From Hepsetus odoe (Eukaryota > Chordata > Actinopteri > Characiformes > Hepsetidae), in contig CM029370.1 in assembly GCA_017165825.1 (NCBI GenBank), forward strand, positions 16,683,013 to 16,747,012: a DNA stretch of 64,000 nucleotides, written 5' to 3'. Of the stretch, positions 1 through 11,073 are shown piece by piece (position 1 is the stretch's first letter; each line of letters starts with the position of its first letter). The translations under genes were made by a program, and so were the position numbers. The notes under the pieces were generated by a model, which saw nothing but the letters and a program-made list of their open reading frames with translations, did no database searches and had not been told where the DNA came from.

Positions 1-552
1 ATGTTTAACACAATCTTAGAAATCGAGAGGATGCCTGAGGAGTGGAGGAGAATTGAACTGGTACCAATTTTCAAGAAAGAGGGTGACGTACAGAGCTGTA
101 ATATCTATAGAGGGATCAAATTGATCAGCCACAGCATGAAATAATGGGAAAGAGTAGTGGAAGCAAGGTTAAGAAAAGAGGTGATGATTAGTGAACAGCA
201 GTATGGTGTTATGCCAAGAAAAAGCACTACAGATGCAATGTTTGCTCTGAGGGTGTTGACAGAGAAGTACAGAGAAGGTCAGAAAGAGTTGCCTTGTGTC
301 TTTTTGGACTTGGAGAAAGCAAATGACAGGATGCCTAGAGAAGACTTGTGGTTTTGTATGAGGAAGTCAGGTGTTACAGAAAAGTATGTGAGAGCAGTTC
401 AGGATATGTATGAGGACAGTGTGACAGTCATGAGATCTGCAGTAGGAGTGACAGATGCATTTAAGGTAGAGGTTGGATTACATCAAGGATCAGCACTGAG
501 CAAGTTGTTTGCAATAGTAATGGACAGGGAGTGGTTAGGATGCAGGGAGTAG
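1..552 (+). pseudogene. Reverse transcriptase fragment of RTE-type LINE
   Basis: The frame starting at base 1 encodes the N-terminal half of a LINE reverse transcriptase. Visible blocks are MPEEWRR, YRGIKL, QYGVMPRKSTTDA, CVFLDLEKA (fingers and palm, containing the first catalytic Asp) and GLHQGSALS. An in-frame TAA at 142-144 falls between SMK and WERVVEARL, where active relatives carry a sense codon. Sequence similarity stops after AIVMDR. About 80 residues including the FADD box (the catalytic Asp pair) are absent before similarity resumes at EELKYLGST near 568. Without that box the protein could not polymerise DNA. I infer a fossil copy. A functional gene is excluded by the stop codons and the deletion. 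Confidence 0.85.
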
Positions 553-706
553 AGGTGACAAGAGGTGGAGGAGTTGAAATACTTGGGATCAACAGATCAA
601 AATAACGGCTAGTGTGAAAAAGAGGTGAAGAAGAGAATGCAGGCAGGTTGAAATGGGTGGAGAAGAGTGGCTGGAGTGATTTGTGACAGACGTATACCTG
701 CAACAG

Positions 707-812
707 TAAAAAGGAAGGTTTATAGGACAGAAATGAGACCAGCTATGCTGTATGGGTCCTATAAAAAGGAAAGTTTATAGGACAGAAACGAGACCAGCTA
801 TGTTGTATGGGT
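707..812 (+). repeat. 51-bp tandem duplication inside the RTE LINE
   Basis: Bases 707-757 recur at 762-812 with only a few differences and a 4-base spacer, giving a 55-bp period. Both copies encode the KVYRT...MRPAMLYG block of the LINE. Because 55 is not a multiple of three, the duplication moves the downstream C-terminal region into the next frame. It is one of several lesions showing the element is inactive. Confidence 0.85.
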
Positions 813-1199
813 AGGAGACCATGGCACTGATCAAAAGACAGGAGGCAGAGCTGGAGGTATCAGAGTTAAAGATGCTGAGATTTCCGTTGGGAGTGACAAG
901 AACGAACAAGATTAGAAATGAGTATATTAGAGGGACAACTCAGGTTGGACATTTTGGAGACAAAGAGAAGCAAGGTTGTGTTGGTTTGGACTTGTCAAGA
1001 GGAGAGATGAAGATTATATTGGGAGGAGGATATTGAAAAAGAAGATGCCAGGAAAGGGTAAAGAGGCAGACCAAAGAGGAAGATTATTAATGTGGTGAGA
1101 GAGAACATGCAAGGGGTTGGTTTGAAGGAGGAAGATGTAGAGGACGGGAAGAAATGAAAACAGATGATCCGCTCTGATGACCCCTAAATTGGAGTAACC

Positions 1200-1201
1200 T
1201 A

Positions 1202-1235
<34 letters not shown>

Positions 1236-1252
1236 AGAAGAAGAAGAAGAAG
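1200..1252 (+). repeat. (AAG)n tail of the RTE LINE
   Basis: An almost pure run of AAG/GAA triplets directly follows the LINE 3' end. Simple-repeat tails are normal for RTE-clade elements, so this is read as the retrotransposition tail, perhaps later expanded by slippage. Confidence 0.85.
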
Positions 1253-2310
1253 ATAAAATAAAAAAAATTATATTTTTTTATTTCATTATGAATATACTGA
1301 TTCCATTAAGAGATTAAATATTGGAGAGTGTAGAAATGGAAATTTTAGAGTAGGGAAAAAATGAGATTGGTTATGATCTGAAATCAATCAAGGTTTTCTG
1401 TAAATATGCACAAGCACACTGGTTATGGGGACAGATTGAAAGTGAGAATTGAGGAAGGTGTGGATGTATGTAACTAGGTTAAATCTAATCACTGTGGCAG
1501 GTGGAGGATCTAAACTGCATCAAGTAGAACGAGAGTTTTTCCTCCTTTTTTGCCTGTCTGGGTTTTTCTTTTGAGCTCAGCGGGGATGTTTCAGGCCGTC
1601 TGCTAATCCACATTTCACACATTCCAACAGGGGGCCTCTCAGAGAAAGACAGAAGAGAGAGGATAAGATGGAGTTAAGGAGCTGAGAAAAGAAGAAATAG
1701 GTAAAAATTAAATGCAGAGGGGACCCAGGGAAAAAGTATGAGTAAAGTAGTGAATCAGAGGAAACTGTTTTTTTTTTTTTTTGCTTTTTGATAAGGCTGA
1801 AGCCTATCAATGAAGTGTTGACTTTGAGTTGGCTTGGTAACAGAGTGTAGATGCCAAGACGCTAAAATTTTGCCAGCCAAGGTGCCTGACTTCTTTGCCA
1901 TGTTATTCAGTTAGTCATTGAGGCCTTTTAGCTGCAGTGTATATGCAAAAGTCCTAAGCCAGCACTCATTTCTTCATATTTTATTCATATTTTCATTCCG
2001 ATCGTGGGGCCTAGTCCGTAACCACTTGGCTACCACTGCCCCAAGATGCCTCAGATAAGAGTGTTTGCCAGGCATCAAATGCTATTGCACCAACAAAATG
2101 TTCATCTGCTTAACTTGGTATAATACAAAAATACAAATCTACACTTTGAGAACACCAATTGGCCTGTTTGTTAAAACAAGGGGTTAGAAGGTCAGGTTTA
2201 GTCATTATAACACATCCTAATGTCTCCAGCTACACAGTTTTCACCCAGTGATTACAAAGGCCTCCAGTGTGCTGACAATCTGACTTTGCAGTCATATTTA
2301 TATATATATA
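1253..2310. other. Unannotated AT-rich stretch
   Basis: No gene, recognisable transposon or strong motif is seen here. The only simple feature is a T run at about 1768-1782. Open frames are short and lack recognisable domains. Confidence 0.5.
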
Positions 2311-2411
2311 GACCTGTCCAGGGTGCGTCCCCCGTCCTCGCCCTGTGTGCGCTGGGTTGGACACCAGCACCCCCCCGCGACCCCGTTTGGGAGAAGTGGC
2401 AGATAATGGAT

Positions 2412-2471
<60 letters not shown>
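2311..2471 (+). mobile_element. SINE/LINE 3'-tail fragment followed by (TA)n
   Basis: Bases 2311-2414 match the tail shared with copies at 28250, 30626, 31200, 44307, 44446, 51556 and 61248. The tail begins at GACCTGTCCAGGGTG, contains a C-rich core ending near CCCCGTTTGGGA, and ends in an ATGGATGG-type repeat. A pure TA run of about 57 bp (2415-2471) follows, and a short TATATATA precedes the fragment, so it appears to have landed in a TA repeat. The 5' tRNA-like head is missing. The tail resembles 3' ends of RTE/Rex3-like fish elements with (GATG)n tails, from memory. The open frames running through the TA repeat on both strands are artefacts. Confidence 0.7.
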
Positions 2472-2476
<5 letters not shown>

Positions 2477-5045
2477 CTTTGATGGTTATACACTTTGCAA
2501 CTGATCATTTAAATAATCCTGGATGTGATACAAAATAACTCTATTACTGGCATACAAAACTGGCAAAACTATTACTGGCATTGTTCTGCTTTTATTCATG
2601 AAGATCACCACAGAACATTCATCTGAATCACCAGGCTACTCAAACCAAAAATCTATGTTAGAGGGACAATTTTAATGTTGTTGAATCTTGTGCAATGCTC
2701 TCATACACACATGCCAGCACCACTTTAAATAATCTATTGTCTATATATTGGCAGCTTTTTTGTGTAGTACAGATATGTCTCTTGTATGTAGAACTTGCAC
2801 ACACTTTCTGACATTCTGATTGATGACTTACAAGTCCTCCGCTGCTTCTCTTTCTCTCCCTTCCCTCTCTCTCTACCTCTGAGATATATGAGCGCTCTAT
2901 TGCATCCAGACGCCTGGGCCAAATAAGAATACTTGGCTGGAAGGATTGTGGCCACGAAGGATTCGCGTGCTGTCCAGGGGCTGTAAATACCACCAGAGCG
3001 AGAGCAGTTTATTTACTCTGGCCAGAGCCATCACAGCTCACTCTGTCTCTCACAGAGAGAGGGGGTTGGACAAAAGGACAGTTCACTGATTTTGGTCCTA
3101 AACGCTAGAGTATGGGCTCCACTGATTGAACCATATCTGTAGCTGGAGCATTCTTCATACATCTTTGATGCCCAAGTTTACAGAGTGGAGGTACTTTCCT
3201 TTCACAGTTCTGTGAGAGGGAGGAAGTGATGTCATTCCACTCGCGTGCAAAGTTAGCATGTCAGTGCACTTCCTGGGCTGCGTTGTTGTGTAAGATAGGG
3301 TTCAAATGCATGGGTTGAGTAACTAAGTGCACTAAAGGGACAATGCTTACCAAATAAGGAAAACAAAGCCATTACATGCACGACTGGGCTAATTACAGAC
3401 AAATCTCCACTTAAAATCTCTTTGTGCAGAATTAGTATTTCAAAATCCATTAAACATCATGAGATGTTTATAGTGAATGTATGAAGTTGTGAAAATGTTT
3501 TGACACATACACACTTCAGAAGGCTTTTTGGAGCATTGCCAGAGCAATGATGAAAAACTGAAATATGACATTTCTACTGCACAGTTTGCAGTATATATAA
3601 ATTTGTTTGTTGCCTGTTTTTTTTCAATTTAGCACGTGAATAATAATTGTGATTTTTTTCCATGTAGAAGATGTGCACTTTTTTTTAGAAAATGACTGAA
3701 AAATCAACATGCAATTTGGGCAAGGGTGCTTGAAGCTTGAACTACTGCGTGTAACTAAGCCTTTAAAAATAGATCTTTTGTAGATTTTGAAGTATTACCC
3801 AAGAACTGATACAAAGAAATCTAGGATCTAACTCTTTTTTTTTGGTATTTATTGTTTGAGTGATAGACTGGAATCTGTCAGATCATTTATTTAGGGAGGA
3901 GTGGAAAGCAGGGCAGAGGTTTGTCGACATGAAAGCCCATTTGACCTTTGCTGTCCCTTCACCGCCTCTGGTCCTTTGTATCCCAATGGGAGGTGTTCTT
4001 TTGAGCTGGCAGCCATTGGAAGAGCCATAGCTATGATAATAAGGGTTTAACCTGATGGAGGAAACATTAGGATTGACGACTGGGAGAAACTAGTCGTCTC
4101 GTAATGGTGGGAAATATAACAAATATATAGGTTTGACAACTAGAGAAATCTTCACTGTACATCAGTCTGCCATTAAAACTACACAGCTTATAGTCCACCA
4201 GTGCTGACAGGTGATGACAGAACTCAAGCTTTTAGCAGCAAATCATTTTCCAGATTATCAGAATACCTTTTGTCTTGCCTTTTCCTTATAGTTCCCTATA
4301 GTGCATAATCTCTTTCTTAGGTAACTGATACACATGCACCAGGCTTCCCACATTATGTAAAGTGAAACAGAAATCATCAGAACAAACTACCTGCTTTTCC
4401 GAGGTGGACAGTGTGTAGAATGGGTACTCTGTCAGGTTTGCAGCTATGCAGCCACATATGCACAGCACAGCAATGTGTTATACATTGAATATAAATATCC
4501 TTGGTTTTACTTGTCAGCAAATGTTTGAAAATAAAGAGTTTTATGGTTTGGAAGAGAGTCCACTATGATATGCTCTGATATGGCATGAGTATATATCATA
4601 TTTCACACCTCTTTTGTTGCATAAAGGGTGTTGCTAGAATTTTATCATGACATTAACAGATCACAGAAAGTCATTATGTCATGGTGCAGTTTTTTTGGTG
4701 TCTCTGAAGAAGCTCTGTATTGAATTCAGTGTTTAAATGTCAAAACCTCATCTGCTCTGATCAAGACTCTCTTTCATTCTCTTTCTTGCTCCAGTGCAGC
4801 AAACTTCTATGGAAAATTCCACTCTATTTATGCTGATTTTCAGAAAATGTCACTCCTGTCCTCTGGAAAATTAGGGTTTCTTTGTGGAATTTGGATATTT
4901 TTCCTAGGAAAATACTTCAGAGAGGGAGAGCAGTGCCAACATAGAGCACTTATTTAAAATGAAATACATTTTAAATGTTAAAATGGGTGTCTGAAATACA
5001 TATTGACTTACTACTAACTGATGCACACGAGTGGAAAAAAAAACA

Positions 5046-5079
5046 ATATATATATATATATTTATATATATATATATAA
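5046..5079. repeat. (TA)n microsatellite, interrupted
   Basis: Two TA runs separated by a TTTA interruption. It is simple sequence with no associated element. Confidence 0.8.
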
Positions 5080-7124
5080 AGGAAGGAGAGTTGTTGAATG
5101 ACCTCGCAATCTTTATTTAGAGATTGAGTGAGAAAAAGGCCAAGTTGTGCGTCACCTCACTCTCTTTTGTTCTCTTGTGTGAGCACGCACTTCCCTTAGT
5201 GCCATCACTTTAATCTGTTCTTTTGTAGAACTACTGCTCACATTTCATTAGAAAGGAAGATTGTTACTGAAATAGAATGCATTTCACAGAATATGCATTT
5301 CTTTCTGGACAGTATGAAATATACCATCTTTTATCCAAAGATGCAACAAATTTTGCTTCAGACTCAGTTTAAGCTTTCTCTAAACATGGAAATATGAAGC
5401 TTAGTGTAGCTTGGAAAATAAAAATGTCTCAATGAGCTCAGACAAAAGGTTACCCTAATCTATTTCACCCACCTGGACAGCTAGGCATTTTAATCTTGTC
5501 TAATCCAGCGGGTACTGATGCTTTTTACTGTAATTAAATCTGAGGGGTGTTTTTGATTTTGTGAAATAACACGAGTCTGTACAGAATACTTTATCTGTGT
5601 ATGTAGGTCTGACCTTGTTGTAGTGGGTTTAAAAATGTGGCAGACAAAACATGGCTCTGTATACCATTCTGACTCACCGCTAGACCTCCGGTTGTGTGTA
5701 CCCACATCATGGACTTTAAATTCCAGAGTAATTTTCAAAACTCCGGTAGGTGACTATAGTGTCGTTTATGCAGGTACATTAAACTGAAAAGCAGTCATGT
5801 TATCAATATAGACAATATTGATGGAGTATTACAGGGAAAAATACCAGTGAAGGTACCAATTCAGTTTTACAAACTTTATGTCTTAAAAAATGTATTTATT
5901 CATAGCTTAAGTACGGTATCTTGTTCTGTTTCTTCAGTGTAATGACTATTATCCAAAGCAGTTTAATCACACATCAACCCTTGTGGAAACACACACCATT
6001 TGCAACTGTTTTGCTCAGCTTTTCTGAAAAAAAACACTACTGGTTCCTGCAAACCAACAATGGAAGATTCTTTTTTGACTGAAAAACATAGATCTCTTTG
6101 GCAATAAATCACTTCATCATCACAAAGGAAAGCACATACGATCTTCTATCAACAGTTTACATATCAACAACATTCCATACCCTCAGGGAAGAATAAAGGT
6201 GGGAGCATCTTAGGAACTACTTCTCTGTAGGCAGTACTAAAGTGTGCAGAGCAAGGGGGCAGCAGGACCAGGTTTGGGAACCTCAGAATAAAAGCCCATT
6301 AGAAAAATGTAACTAAGTGTGTATTCATGTTCAGTCTAAAATTCTAAGTTCATTGAACTAAGAGTGGTTGTGTCCTCATGAGCATGCCTATGAACTTGAT
6401 TTTTGCCTTAGAGTTTAATTGTTTGGTGTATTTCCATGACTTCAACAGGACCTACGAGTGTCCTGTTACAAGAGTCCAGACATTTCCACCAAGGGTCACA
6501 ACATACTTGACTTCTGTAATAGCTGTAGTAGCTTCCTGACCTTTAACTGAACTTGAGCTCTGTTCTTGAATTTTGTACATTTGGTGCCTTTTATGCATTT
6601 CATAATGAAGGTTAACAGAATGTTTGTCCTCAAACGTTTGACAGGCAGCATATTTAGAATGGATTATGCATTTTCTGAACATTTCCTGTTTAGGGACTTC
6701 CCCTGCCTTCAGTTTAGGGAAATGTGACGGACAATAAGTTTACATTACAGACTGTGATAGTTGCTATAACAATAATGATTTATGACCATGTGGGTTGAGG
6801 GGTGACACCCCCTTTGTTGGCAAAAGCATTTCCCTTGTTAACCTACCTGAGTGTCAGAAAATGTGAATTGAAACTGTGATATTGTTATGATTGAAAACAC
6901 CGCCCCCAGACAAAAACCTTTTGTCAATTGCTCTCAGCTCCTTGTCTGTCTTACACAAATCCTTGCCAGAACAAGGTGGTTATGTGCATTGTCCCATTGG
7001 CTCAGGTTCCCTGCTAACAGTCAGTGACCAGTCAGTGAACAGCTAGAAACTTGGTGTCTTGCTTCAATTTGCATGAAATTACTAATTACAATTATGAACA
7101 ATTATTTTCCCCTCACTGGAGGTT

Positions 7125-7138
7125 GTTACCATAGTAAC
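7125..7138. promoter_or_regulatory. RFX X-box-like palindrome
   Basis: GTTACCATAGTAAC fits the palindromic X-box form GTTRCC(N2)GGYAAC bound by RFX factors, with A in place of one G in the right half. It lies in otherwise plain sequence with no gene nearby in the window. A single 14-bp match in 64 kb is weak evidence of function. Confidence 0.3.
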
Positions 7139-7743
7139 TTGGGATAACTGTGTAATGGGTCTAGTACTCACCAATAATTTAAAATAGTAAATAGAATTTA
7201 TTTGGCTGTAATTTTTACACACACACACTCACACAGACATACTGGCATCGACTCCAGTTCTGGCTGCTGAACACATGTCGCAGTTGACTGTTGAAGCCCC
7301 AGAGGCCAAGTGAGGCCTGGATGGCATAATGCTGTTAAAAACACACCCACTTCCCACTCACTCAACACACTATATTGCACTTTGGTCTGGTTATAGAGAT
7401 CCAGCCCTTTTTTTTTTTTATAAAGCAGGAATGATATGTAAGCAAGATATGTATGATTAACAAAAATATATGTATATCAACAATAAGCTTTTCTGAGGTC
7501 AAAAGTAGTTAATTAATGGAAATTGTTTCTTTAAAAAGGTAATAGCCACAATTTCTTTCAACTCATTCAATCTAAATGTAGGTCTTTATTTTAGTTGCTT
7601 AGGAAACTGTTATTGTAACTGAGTTATTGTTACATAACTGATCTGATTTTGTGAATCATCTGAAGTGCTTTCTGAAGTCTGATCCTGATGCCATAATTTT
7701 GTTTTTATGCTAAAACACATCAAGAAATCTGTTGCACCTTAAT

Positions 7744-8131
7744 TTACATTTGCAGCATTTAGCAGATGCTCTCATCCAGAGTGACTTACAACAGTGCTTA
7801 GTTTCCACATTTGAACTTCATATTAGTAACCAGCTCTGAGCAACAACTGCTGATTAACTATTACAGCCAAGTAAAGAGGAAAGAAAAAGCAGAGGTAAAA
7901 AGAGTGGGGCTGTTCGAGAAGATTATTCCCTGAGAAATTCCTTGAACAGGTGGGTCTTTAATCGACGTTTGAAGACAGCAAGGGATTCAGCAGTTCTGAC
8001 CATCAGGAGAAGTTCTTTCCATCACTGAGGAGCCAGGAATGAGAAGAGTCTCGATGCATGTCTTTTTCTTTTCTTCAAAAGTGGAGGTTCAAGGCGAGCA
8101 GTGTTTGATGGTCTGAGAGGACGAGAAGTGA
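7744..8131 (-). mobile_element. 3' end of the same L2-like LINE
   Basis: The minus strand encodes the C-terminal RT tail (SRPLRPSN, ASRLFSFLAPQ-like block) and then a short 3' UTR ending in a stem-prone segment TAAGTCACTCTGGATGAGAG followed by GCTAAATGCTGCAAATGTAA. It matches the copy at 47952-48404 over most of its length in the opposite orientation. Its coding frame follows directly from that at 10019, so the two pieces were once contiguous. Confidence 0.85.
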
Positions 8132-8138
8132 CATCTTG

Positions 8139-8161
8139 TTTCAAGTCAAGTCAAGTCAAGT
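8139..8161 (-). repeat. (CTTGA)n tail of the CR1/Rex1-like LINE
   Basis: About four CAAGT units on the plus strand, which read (ACTTG)n at the LINE's 3' end. The related tail fragment at 37087-37240 ends in the same kind of repeat. It is read as the element's terminal tail. Confidence 0.75.
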
Positions 8162-8734
8162 AGGATTTTATTGTCATTTCAGCCATATACACAGTACATA
8201 GTGAAACGAAAGTATACATAGTGAAACGTTCCTCCAGGACCCTGGTGCTACACATAGGACAACAGACACAACATAAGACAACATAAGACACAAGACACAG
8301 CATAAGACAAGACAAGGCAACAAGTGCAGACAACAGACAGCACAACAGACGGTACATTCATCACAAACAGTACATTCATCACAGAAAGTACCTTCATCAT
8401 CAGGGGGCTGCAGTGTTTTGGAACAAAGCAGCCCAGGTTGTTGGGCAGTGAGACAGTGTAACAGAGGAGTGTTTTAAGTAAAGTGCAAGTAATATGAGTA
8501 ATAAGTGAACATGTTATCAGTTCAAAAGTCTGATGGCCAGGGGGGAGAAACTGTTTCTCATCCTGGTAGTGGAGGCCCGTATGCTTCGGAACCTTTTCCC
8601 GGATGGCAGGAGGGAGAAGCATGCTGGGATGGGTGAGAGGGATCATCCACAATGCTGGTTGTTTTGCGGATGCAGCAGTTGGTGAAAATGTCCTGATGGC
8701 CTGAGACAGGTTCGCCCTCACTGTTCTTAGGGCA

Positions 8735-9575
8735 GGAGGAGTCTCAGGAGTCTGCGCACTTCCGCAGTCATCCATGGCTTGTGGTTTGGTCGCGTGATGA
8801 TGGACTTGGAGATAGTAACATCCTCAATGCACTTGCTGATGTAGCCAGTCACTGAAGCTGTGTTCTCCTCCAGGTTGATGGAGTTGCCGTAGGTTGCAGC
8901 CTCCCTAAACATGTCCCAGTCGGTGTGTTCAAAGCAGTCCTGAAGAGCAGAGATGGCTCCTGTGGGCCAGGACTTTACCTGCTTCAGGGTGGGCCTCACA
9001 TACTTGACGATGGGTCTGTACGCTGGGATCAGAAGAACAGAGATGCGGTCTGAGTGTCCAATGTTTGTGTAAACACAGTCCAGCGTGTTTTCCCCCCTCA
9101 TTGCAAAATCCACATGTTGATTAAATTTAGGGAGAACTGACTTGAGGTTTGCATGGTTGCATGGCAATGATGAACAGTCCGTCCGGATGGGAGTTTCGGA
9201 GCTCGTTGTTAGCTCCATAAAGTTCAGCCAGCATGCTGTTAGCATTAGCGCTGTTAGCACTAGCGCTGGGTGGAATGTAGACCACTGTGACAAAAACTGC
9301 AGTCTCCCTGGGCAGATAAAAAGGTCTGCACGTGACTGTAAGGACCTCCAGCAGTGTTGAGCATTGTGCAGAGATCAGCACAGGGTTCATACCCCATTGT
9401 GTGTTGATGTAAATACACAGCCCCCTCCACGGGTCTTGCCGGACAGAGTGGTGTTTCTGTCCGAGTGAAACACAGAGAGAGAACCTAACCCTGTCCAGAA
9501 CGCTGAGCCATGTCTCCTTAAAAACAAAAACACAGCAGTCTCTGTACTCACGCTGGGTGGTCAGCTGACGTCAGC
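8735..9575 (-). pseudogene. Endonuclease and linker of CR1/Rex1-like LINE
   Basis: The minus strand reads, with frame changes, through KETWL, RGLCIYIN, VYIPPSA, HPDGLFIIA, NHANLKSVLPKF, TLDCVYTNI, SDRISVLLIPAYRP and then PWMTAEVRRLL. These are the late motifs of LINE APE endonucleases (the GDFN box would follow HPDGLFIIA but is changed to AMQ by a frameshift) and the conserved linker leading into RT. Directly after VRRLL the sequence switches to the 3' terminal coding segment, so the polymerase domain is deleted. This is non-functional. Confidence 0.8.
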
Positions 9576-9654
9576 TGAAGTCCTGCGCTCCAGCAGTGTT
9601 TGACAGTTGTATTTAAGAGCATTCACAGTTGTGATGCTCATGTGCAAATCTTCC

Positions 9655-9905
9655 GGGGCAGCGGTGGCCTAGTGGTTAGGGAGTTGGCCCCACATCGGAA
9701 GATTGTGGGTTCGATTCCCACCCCAGTGGGTTGCCCTGAGGTACCCTTGAGCAAGGTACCGTCCCCATCACTGCTCCCCGGGCGCTTTCAATAGCTGCCC
9801 ACTGCTGCACGTGTGTGTATGGGTTAAATGCAGAGGTCTAATTTCGTTGTGGTTCATGTGTGCTGTGCCATGACCTCGCAATGACAAGGGTTGTCACTTT
9901 CACTT
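9655..9905 (+). mobile_element. Full-length tRNA-derived SINE (family A)
   Basis: The copy begins GGGGCAGCGGTGGCCTAGTGG, which holds an A-box-like segment, and has the B box GGTTCGATTCC about 50 bases later, both expected of a Pol III promoter. The body includes GAGGTACCCTTGAGCAAGGT. The 3' tail runs through AATAGCTGCCC and GGGTTAAATGCAGAGG and ends in TTGTCACTTTCACTTT. Seven further copies of the same layout are in this window (11074, 12649, 12977, 16427, 26277, 47452, 49856). It lies within the CR1/Rex1-like LINE, in opposite orientation, and so is younger than that LINE. It is not a tRNA gene because the arms do not pair as a cloverleaf and it is repeated. Confidence 0.9.
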
Positions 9906-10018
9906 TTTCTTTTTTTTTTTTCTGATGAAAAGTAGTCGGAGGAAAGACTTTTTTACAGACTTAACACCAAAGTTTGGACCCCAGAGCGGCTGCTGCATGT
10001 TACTGCGCCACCATCTTG

Positions 10019-11073
10019 GATCAATCCAATCCAATTTAATAAGTGCAGTCAAGTAAGAGGATGCAAGACTGTTAGTAGCCTTGTAAGCAAGAGTTAAAGA
10101 TTCAAACCTGATACAAGCAGCCATGGGGAGCCAGTATAGGTCCCGCAGCAGAGGTGTGGAAGAAGAGAACTTGGGACAGTTGAAGACAAGTCTTGCAGCA
10201 GCGTTCTGAATCAGTTGTAGTGGTCTTGTTGCCGTCAATGAAAGACCTGACAGAAAAGAGTTACAATAGTCCAGCTTAGAGATGACCAGGAACTGGACCA
10301 GCAGCTGGATTGCATGGGTGGTGAGGAAAGGACGAACTCTTCTAATGTTGGAGAGAAAAGGTGTCTGCAGGGCCTAGAAAGATTAACGATATGAGAGGAA
10401 AAAGATAGCTCATTATCGAATGTAAAACCAAGATTCCTACCAATTCTAGATAGGATAAGAAGTGAACTGCCAAAAGAGATGTGAAGATCCAGTCCCGGTG
10501 ATTGATTGTCTTCCAAGTAGAGAAGCTCCGTCTTGTTAATATTGAGCTTGAGGTGAAGCAATGTTATCAGAGATGTCAGCCAAGCAGTTAGTGAATTGAG
10601 TAGAGACCTGTTGATTGTAGGAGGGAAAAGAGATTATTAGTTGAGTGTCATCTGCAAAAGAATGATAGGAGAAGTCATGAGAGACTATGACCTCCCCCAG
10701 AGAATCAGTATATAGAGAAAATAGAAGAGGACCTTGGGGAACGCCAGTTGTTAGACTTCGTGGTGTGGACTGACGGCCCTGCCACGACAGTTGATACTGC
10801 TGATCCTGTAGGTAAGAAGAAAACCCCTGCCAGGCTGTGCCAGCAATTCCCAGGTTGGAGAGAGTGGTCAGGAGGATCTGGTGGTTCATAGTGTCGAAGG
10901 CTGCTGAGAGGTACAGGAGAATCAGGACTGAAGACAGGTCATTGGATCATGCAGCATGGAGTTCTTGAGAGACAGTCAGTAGAGCAGTTTCAGTTGAGTG
11001 CATTTTTTTCAATCCAGACTGTAAGGGATCCCGGAGCCTGTTTTGAGATAAAAAGACATTGAGTTGATTATAT
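10019..11073 (-). pseudogene. Reverse transcriptase of the L2-like LINE, broken
   Basis: Read on the minus strand this stretch gives consecutive RT blocks. Upstream of 10890 is the region containing SGLKKMHSTETALL and VLILLYLSAAFDTMNH (first catalytic Asp), with a stop at HAA*. In the open frame 10889-10536 are GVPQG (residues 49-53) and the catalytic FADD box (residues 78-81). A four-residue gap follows GVPQG compared with the usual GVPQGSVLGPLLF. The next frame (10561-10235) carries the KLNINKTELL and NLGFTFDN blocks. The last (10238 downward) carries LQLIQNAAARLVFN and LYWLPM. Frame changes between these blocks show decay, although the catalytic pair itself survives. The family assignment to L2/CR1-type LINEs is from recognised motif order. 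Confidence 0.85.

Larger units (their letters stand above)
1..1252 (+). mobile_element. RTE-type LINE remnant, 3' portion
   Basis: This is the 3' part of a non-LTR retrotransposon and runs off the left edge of the window. Translation gives reverse-transcriptase blocks (see 1-552) and then the C-terminal region with the blocks YLGST, MLYG and EAELEVSELKMLRF, typical of fish RTE-type elements that end in (GAA)n-like tails. The copy is dead. It has an in-frame stop at 142-144, stops near 550-558, and further stops at about 610 and 652. The expected FADD catalytic box is missing because of an internal deletion near 552. A 51-bp segment is duplicated (707-757 and 762-812), which shifts the frame from 1 to 2, so the last part reads from 821. 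The element ends near 1199 and is followed by an (AAG)n tail. Clade assignment rests on remembered motif patterns and is not checked by alignment. Confidence 0.85.
2472..7734. other. Long stretch without recognisable gene or transposon
   Basis: I see no convincing coding exon or mobile element. Features are limited to an interrupted TA repeat (about 5046-5079), a short CA run near 7217, and the RFX-like motif at 7125-7138. The stretch could be intron or intergenic DNA of a larger locus. Old diverged repeats may be present that cannot be recognised by eye. Confidence 0.45.
8132..10018 (-). mobile_element. CR1/Rex1-like LINE inserted in the L2 copy
   Basis: CATCTTG at 8132-8138 and 10012-10018 flanks this element and is read as its target-site duplication. 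On the minus strand it begins near 10011 with a 5' UTR-like start, is interrupted by a SINE (9655-9905), then encodes the C-terminal half of an apurinic-type endonuclease and the linker before RT (about 9575-8740). It then jumps to the extreme 3' end of the coding region (about 8735-8500), a 3' UTR and a (CTTGA)n tail at 8139-8161. Most of the RT domain is missing, so this is an internally deleted copy. A fragment of the same 3' end occurs at 37087-37240. Clade naming is from memory and moderate. Confidence 0.8.

Noticed and set aside
2220..2508. Open frames on both strands with long Tyr-Ile runs
   Set aside because: These come from the (TA)n array, which is open in every frame.
7743..7800. 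A separate family B SINE at the left end of the nested block
   Set aside because: The tail looks the same, but the sequence continues into the L2-like coding end and not into a SINE body, and the target duplication fits the LINE.
8151..8775. Cys-rich and 175-codon minus-strand frames as genes
   Set aside because: They cover the 3' UTR and 3' coding end of the CR1/Rex1-like LINE and the simple repeat ACATAAGACA.
9655..9730. tRNA gene
   Set aside because: A-box-like and B-box segments are present, but the arms do not form a cloverleaf, and the same sequence recurs as the head of many SINE copies.
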